In this document: positions 58,022 to 64,000 of the stretch, one piece after another
Layout of the letters: each line of letters opens with the position of its first letter
How positions within the stretch are numbered: position 1 is the first letter of the stretch
Assembly (NCBI GenBank): GCA_020744225.1
Contig: JAGMWG010000002.1
Location: forward strand, 1,674,001 to 1,738,000
Reading direction: 5' to 3'
Source: Paraphoma chrysanthemicola
Lineage: Eukaryota > Ascomycota > Dothideomycetes > Pleosporales > Phaeosphaeriaceae
Length of the DNA: 64,000 nt
Translations under genes and position numbers: made by a program
Notes under the pieces: generated by a model
The model's database searches: none
The model's input: only the letters and a program-made list of their open reading frames with translations
What the model was told of the DNA's origin: nothing

Positions 58022-60569
58022 ATGGAGAACCAAAACATCGACTTCGACGGCACCCTCTACCAGCCCGAGGGTGTCTTCGACTCGACCTTCGACCCCAGCC
58101 GCCAGACGTTCAACTTCACCCACCAGACGTGGCCCATCCCGCTGTCGCCCGGCACCATGTCCCAGCAGCAACACCACCCGCACCAGCAGCACCACGATGG
58201 CTCCCAGCAACACCACCACCACCATCAGCAGCGCCGCGTCAACACCGTCGCCGCGTCCACCGCGCACAACAGCATGCCCACCACCACGGGCACCATTGCG
58301 CCGTTGCAGACCATGGGCCTCGACTTCCCCGCTGCCATGCAGGCCATGAACCCGATGCTGGCCAACTGGATCAACTTCAACACCGACGGCTTCCCCCAGG
58401 ACCCCTTCACCCAGAACGCCATGGGCATGGGCGCCGACTTCAGTGCCACGTACGGCGCGCCGCTGCAGTCGTCGCCCGTCGAGTTTCCCATCAACACCTC
58501 CCAGGCCGCCATGCTGACTTCAATGAGCATGGCTCCGTTCACCATGATGCCCACCACCATGGACATGTCCCACATGAGCGCCGCGCCCCTGCAGATGGCC
58601 GACTTCCAGCAGGACTTTACCAACATCTCGAGCGGCCCGGACTTCACCGCCTCAAACGCAGCGACCGCTAGCGTGTCCACGGGCTCGCCCGGCGAGCAGT
58701 GGATGGAGATCCGTTCGCTGTCCAGCAGCGACAACGGCTGGGTCGACATCGGCCACCGCAACTCGTACGACTTCTCCGACAACTCGGCCATCATCTTCAA
58801 CCCGGCCCAGTCGCTCTCTCTGCACGTCCGTACCAATTCGGACTCCACCAATTCCAACCAGTCCGACGCGCCCAGGTCCGCGCACTCCATGAGCAGCTTC
58901 GAGGAGATCCACTTCCCCATGAACTCGCCGCAGTCCGAGGCGGAGAACACGCTCGATCTGGTGCACTCGCACACGCACCACGACAACTGCAACCATGGTC
59001 ATAGCCACAGCCATGGCCTCCCCATCGAGCAGGACTTTGCCAACTACATCTCGCCGCACCAGTCCGTCAGCCCGCCCATGGGCCGTGTCGAGCCTATTGT
59101 CATCAAGCAGTCCGATTCGAACACGACTTCTCCAACCTCGTCTGCCGTCAGCTCGCCACCTTCTGCAGCCCGCCGGAAGAAGTCGCCCACGGGAGCAAAG
59201 CCAGCGAAGACAATTGTCAAGAAGACGCCCGCTCACACCACCAAAAAGGATGCCACGGGCGAGAAGCGCGTGGGCCGGCGGCGGGGTCCGTTGAGGCCAG
59301 ATCAGCGGCTGCAGGCCCACGAAATCCGCAAACTTCGTGCATGCTTGAGGTGCAAGTTCCTGAAAAAGACTTGTGACAAGGGCGATCCGTGCGCTGGTTG
59401 TCAGCCATCCCACGCGCGTCTGTGGCAGGTACCCTGCACGCGCATTGACATCAAGGACATCGCCTATTTCATGAAGGATTGGAAGGCCGACTACGAGCGT
59501 CATGTCAGCCTCGGCTTTTCCATTGGCAACATCAAGGGCTTCTCCCCGCAGGAACGACCCATCTATGTCACCCACGGCTACGGTCACTACCTGCCCATCA
59601 TGGCCCGCGAGGTCTATGTCCGCGACGAGAAGTGCTTCGGTGTCGACTGGTTCGAGACGCTCAACGGGCTCCACTTTGAGATCAACACCGCCAAACTGTC
59701 CGCGGGCATGGAAGGCATCTCGCGCGCTCACCTCTCTGACTACCTCGATCGTCACATTGATGGAGGCTTTGAGAGCTTTGTCGACGAATACTTTGAGGGT
59801 ACATACTTCGTCACGGAGTTGCTCAAGACTGCCTACCGCTACTACTGCCGGGAAAAGCTTCCCGTTATCCGCAAGGCATTGAAGCTTGTCCTGGCCTACA
59901 ACCTGACTCTTCACGTTACCATGGTCGAAGGTCTTGGTGGCGAGGAGGAGGTCAACCTCGGCAAGGTCGAAGATCAACAGTCCAAGTTCTGCGGTAAGAC
60001 TGTTGCACCCGTAATGATCAACTTCCAGGTCAAGTGCGCATTGGCCGACATGTGGCGTGAGCTGCAAAAGGATGTGCTCGAGGAGCTTTCTTCCTTGTAT
60101 CAGTCTGTCTACAGTGGCGATAAGCTGAAGAATTGGCCCACCATCTTCATGCTCGCTGCCATTCTTCTTGCAGTATGGGAGCTGATTCAATTCGATTGCA
60201 ACTACCGCGTTCCCGATCTCGGTGCTGTCAACACCTTCTGCTCCGAGATGGAAGGCACTCCAGTTGGTGTCATTGTCGGTCTCTTCTCTGCCATCTCCCA
60301 GAAGCTACCTGCCTTCACTGAGTGGGACTCACGCAAACACCACCACCTTCTCAACTCGAACCCGGCGGTTTGCGACGCCATGACCGAGGTCCGGGCGCAC
60401 GTCACCAAATATGGTATGCTTGAAGCTTCACGTATTCTTCATCTTCCACATGCTAACTTTATCGACAGAGGGTTACCTACGCTCAAGAAGCGACTGCAAG
60501 TTTGACCGCCAGGACTTCGATTCGTTATCGAACAAGTTCCTCTCCAAGCTCGTCATTCGCGCCAACTAG
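58022..60569 (+). CDS. Zn-cluster transcription regulator with His/Gln-rich N-terminus
   Basis: Predicted 830 aa from two exons: 58022-60413 and 60469-60569, with a 55-nt intron (donor GTATGC, branch GCTAAC, acceptor CGACAG) in matching phase. Reading through this intron stops falsely at 60505; splicing gives a C-terminus ending FLSKLVIRAN. The first 430 residues are low-complexity: His/Gln-rich at about 44-72, then Met/Thr/Ser-rich, with a HSHTHHDNCNHGHSHSHG tract near 320. A Zn2Cys6-like cluster follows a basic RRRGPLRPDQR: C441-x2-C444-x6-C451-x5-C457-x2-C460-x11-C472. The last spacing is wider than the usual 6-9. The stretch after it (IDIKDIAYFMKDWKADYERH) is highly conserved-looking. No Fungal_trans domain is evident. 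The type is widespread in Pezizomycotina; I cannot name the target pathway. Confidence 0.87.
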
Positions 60570-62117
60570 ATCGCTCCACCTTACTACCCTTACCTAATCT
60601 GGCCGGCTGCATCCTATTCTTCTGTCCGCCATTCCTAAACCTCTTCATCAACCGACCGACATCCCGCAGCTCGCTGTCACGGCACCACAACACGATCGCT
60701 CCATGATTTCACGTGTCCGATGTTTGTCATGTAACGGCTGACGACCCTCAAAAAACGATGAACGACCTGTCTTTGCATTACTATTTTTTTGCGATTCCCC
60801 GGCGTCTCCTGGAAGCCAAGTTAGCGATCATTGTCCGGATCCCCACCACCTACTACAACACGCTCCTTTTGTGCGACACCGGACACTTTCCTTCTCAAGC
60901 TCTATTTTGACCTACACTGTTAACAATTTTAACGGCTCACGATGGTCCACGACTGATGGCCACGACCTCATTTGACCTTGTTTTCTTCCGGTGCAGAACA
61001 CTGGTTCTGCGTAGCCGTTGTTTCATTTTACGATTTGGAGATATGCCGTCATAGTTGCATCTGAATGTTGGATGTAGCTTCTCGCCATGTCTTACAAAAT
61101 GTCATGTTCCATTTTTCTTATGATTGTGTTATTGGCATAGCGAGCAAGCAAGCAAGTAGCTTGAGTTTATGACGGCATCCTGGATACAAGAATTGCCCGA
61201 TTTATTCCCTTCCGGCGAGGAGACGTGTATCTATGGAGCGTGTTTGGAGAATAGGAACTATCATTATTATCTCTGCATCGGCTTGGGTGCCACTGAAGCC
61301 GATCTATTTTCGGGGTGTAGCGGCACGAAGATAGTCCTCATCTAGAAATTACATGATGTTCAACCGTGAACAAGCCGTCTGTGCCATCTCGAGCAAGGCG
61401 GTCATTCAAATTGGCGTTTCATCTGCGCATCCCACACCACACTCCTGCCCGGGAAAACTCATCCCACACACACCGCCCATTTCCGCAACCCGATAAATTC
61501 CGCACCAGCGCTCCAGCCGCCACCAGTGCGTCGATCAGCCGCCTTGGCCAAGTGTCTAACTGTGAGTTGGGAAGGTGGACCGCGGGGAGGTGTGTCTCAC
61601 GCTACTGAAAGCGCTGCTGCGGAAGTGGGCCTGGTCGGTTTGTGCCTGGCTATATTTCGCTCTGACATTGCGGGGCATTGAGGTGCGTCATGCTCAAACC
61701 AGCCGAGCGAAACTGGTGTTTTCAAGCTTATGAGACATGGTGGTGCACAATCTAAGCAGAAGAAGACAATGGTCGTCGAAAAATGTGAGACATAAGCATC
61801 CTTCATAGTGAAATCATTGCTTGTCGCCAATGCAGGGTGCAGCTGACACGACCGGGATGCCTTTGATGATTATATTAGCATACCGCCTCCGCCAATGTAA
61901 CATTGTCCTCGCCGAGTTCAAAGGAATTACTAGGGGTAGCATAGATCGCTTGCCAAGATCAAGTCGACTCAAGATTATCATTTCAAAAGATCATAGCACC
62001 TCAAACAAACTGCGGAGCAGAGCAGTACAATGCAATGACTCAACCTCAATTGGTACTTGATTTGCTAGCATCACATGATACTTTTGTAGTGTCTCTCTCC
62101 TACCATGCTACGCCGGA
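60570..62117. other. Intergenic, no gene recognised
   Basis: About 1.5 kb between convergent genes: the regulator 3' UTR and the aldo/keto reductase 3' flank. A few short open frames show no family pattern. No tRNA or other RNA gene recognised. Confidence 0.5.
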
Positions 62118-63344
62118 TCAGAAACCCTGCCTCTCTTTGGGCACGTACGCCTCCTCGAGATACTTGGCGTCTTCGTCGTTCAACTTGAAGTGCACATTTT
62201 GCACGGCTTCTTCAATCCGTTCCTTGCTACTAATGCCAATGATGGGACACACACCCTTCTTGATGCACCACGCAGTGGCAATACAAGCCATGCTAACGTT
62301 GTGCTTCTTTGCTACCTCCTCCACACGCTCTATGATTTTCTTGTCGGTTGCAAACTCACGCTCATAGACGAGCGCGCTGACGAACTTGTCCGTCTCGGCG
62401 CGCTTGGACGAGCGGTCGGACCAGGGTCTGGTGAGGGCACCGCGGGCAATTGGTGACCATGGGATGAGGCCTACACCCGTGTCTTGACAATACGGGATCT
62501 GCATATGATGAGCTCGACTACTGGTCTGTTGAAAGGCAAAGGGAAAGGCCTACCATTTCGCGCTCCTCCTCGCGGTAAATGAGGTTGTAATAATTCTGCA
62601 TGGAAACAAACTTGTGCCATCCATGTTTCTCTGCAATGTTCTGCAGCGTCTGAAACTCCCAGGCAGCCATGGAGCTTGCGCCAATGTATCTGACCCAGCC
62701 CTTATCAATCACGTCGTTGAGAGCCTTCATGATCTCCTCCCGCGGTGTGCTACGATCCAGCCGATGGATTTGCAGAACGTCGATGTATGTACCGAGCCGC
62801 TCGACGCTCCTCTCCACGGCATCGAAGATGTGTTTCCTGCTCAACCCGACTTCGTTCACTGTCTCGCCATCGTTGGTGGTCGAAAGGGCAATAGGTCGGC
62901 CCGGGTTGGACTCGTCGACTCCGAAGTAGCATTTTGAGAGGATGACGACTTTGTTCCGCGGGATGTTGTACTGCTTGAGCGCCTTGCCGATGATCCTCTC
63001 GGACACACCGTGCGAGTAAATGTCGGCCTGTCGGAGGTGCCGCTGTTAGCTGGAGCGACGGAGAAAACACAACATGAGCGATACGCAAAACTTACTGTAT
63101 CCCAAGTGTTGATGCCACATTTGTAGGCATGCTCCAGCAACGGCAGGCTGTCAGCCTCGTTCAAGACCCATGGTTGCCACTCGCTTGAGCCGTAGCTCAT
63201 CGCACCTAGGATGATCTTGGAGACCTTGAGGCCGGACTTGCCCAGGCTGATTGATATGTTAGCTGTGTTGCGCTTGACCTGTATACCGCCTCATCAGAAG
63301 TAGCGACGGACATACTTGACGTATTCCATCTTCTTATCAGCCAT
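62118..63344 (-). CDS. Aldo/keto reductase
   Basis: Predicted 344 aa from four exons: 63344-63316, 63246-63096, 63027-62554, 62498-62118. Introns are 69, 68 and 55 nt and all phases match. It should be a cytosolic NADPH-dependent (beta/alpha)8-barrel oxidoreductase acting on aldehydes or ketones. The catalytic tetrad is complete: Asp59 and Tyr64 in WDTADIYSHG, Lys92 in VVILSKCYFG, His148 in VLQIHRLD. The GASSMAAWEF and LIPWSPIARGALTRPW segments and a C-terminal PIIGISSKERIEEAV cofactor-binding stretch agree with the family. Its length is typical of fungal AKR proteins of the kind annotated near secondary-metabolite genes, but no cluster is visible next to it. The substrate is unknown. The first exon, only 29 nt, starts at the sole nearby ATG. 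Confidence 0.92.
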
Positions 63345-64000
63345 TGTCGCCCTCGAATCGGTGGAGAACAGATGTTCTTCGTCGCCGATGCAACTGAGAG
63401 GCAATCTGCGTCTGCGTGGAATGGTGCGGGATGATAGCTCTTTATGTTCGATATGGAGTTTGCCCTTTAGCCTTTGCCCTTTGCCCTGAGGGTCTAGGTC
63501 GATATCACTCGTGCCAATTAGAGAGAGGGTTACTTACTGTAATGCCTTGTCAATGCTTCACCTTCTTCAAGTGATGTTGCCCGTTCCACAATTACTGTGG
63601 AAATAATCGGACATAGTTCGTAAACCCGGAGCGGGGTATACTGAAGCTGGCCGGGGCAAAGAGCACTAGTCTCCGACGTCGACAGCAACGAGGGCGTTTG
63701 ATGAAAAGGAAATAGCATCCCCAAGAACCTGGAGATGCAAAGATGTATTCAGCTGTGTTCACAATGAGGATCCAGGCCTACAGACAGCATCGGTGTTACA
63801 ACGTAGGAGGTTGTTGATCATCAATCATGGCGACTGTCACGATGCACGGGAATGAGTGTTGGAGAGACAACTCTCAGCCCGAAGGCATGCTTCTTGCATT
63901 GATGGAAGCCTCGGCGGCCATGTGAACTATGAATAAAACTCCTCATGATCAAGCCCATAGGCCGCGATCATACCGTAAACGCCGTGACAGGGACCATCAA
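63345..64000. promoter_or_regulatory. Upstream region of the aldo/keto reductase
   Basis: About 650 bp to the window edge. No further gene recognised. A short direct repeat of TTTGCCCT lies at about 63,460-63,485; otherwise no motif I would name. Confidence 0.4.

Noticed and set aside
58652..60190. 512-codon open frame antisense to the Zn-cluster regulator
   Set aside because: It lies wholly inside a gene with clear domains. GC-rich codon bias on the sense strand commonly leaves the opposite strand open. No family pattern is seen in the translation.
21700..64000. tRNA or rRNA genes
   Set aside because: I looked for GTTCRANNC-type T-loop signatures with flanking stems and found none that fold convincingly by eye; a covariance-model scan would settle it.

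Overview
This window looks like nuclear DNA from a filamentous ascomycete (Pezizomycotina, probably a dothideomycete; the genus cannot be read from it). Three things point there. Genes carry short GT-AG introns, mostly 40-115 nt, with CTAAC/CTGAC-like branch sites. The gene set is fungal (REI1, a farnesyltransferase beta subunit, a Zn2Cys6/Fungal_trans regulator, a DUF3602-type protein). The sequence alternates sharply between GC-balanced gene blocks and very AT-rich blocks. In the AT-rich blocks CpA and TpG are nearly absent while TpA is everywhere, the signature of repeat-induced point mutation (RIP).

Layout. Positions 1-21,700 are an AT-rich block made of nested, RIP-degraded transposons: two Ty3/Gypsy elements in opposite orientations (A and B, with B inserted inside an LTR of A), a pogo/Fot-type element (D), a 5.5-kb Gypsy fragment (C2), a 10-bp tandem repeat, and a complete 1,849-bp pogo-like element (P1). 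Positions 21,700-46,500 are a gene island: REI1, a UBE3A/HUL4-like HECT ligase, a DUF3602-type protein, a glyoxalase-like protein, a Zn2Cys6 regulator, a polytopic membrane protein, a dynactin p27-like protein, a protein with a dsRNA-binding-like segment, a Dabb protein, the farnesyltransferase beta subunit and a cupin. Positions 46,528-55,971 are a second AT-rich block that is entirely one pogo-like insertion (P2), itself interrupted by a 7,590-bp Gypsy element (C1). P2 landed in the 5' splice site of a minus-strand gene whose exons now lie on both sides of it. Positions 55,975-64,000 are gene DNA again: a Zn-cluster regulator with a large regulatory-type N-terminus and an aldo/keto reductase.

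How the parts relate. The genes are mostly unrelated housekeeping or regulatory functions, and I see no convincing secondary-metabolite cluster. The most informative structure is in the transposons. TSD-defined boundaries allow exact reconstruction of two nestings. Removing C1 makes P2 exactly as long as P1 (1,849 bp). Removing B makes the LTR of A exactly as long as the LTRs of B (433 bp). The three pogo-like elements share terminal repeats built as a 9-nt leader plus two tandem copies of a 17-nt-period unit, although the unit sequence differs in each. The Gypsy element C1 also carries a 40-bp tandem array and what looks like an intron-containing reading frame antisense to its pol genes. Exon coordinates given below come from reading splice signals and checking phase by hand; none has transcript support.
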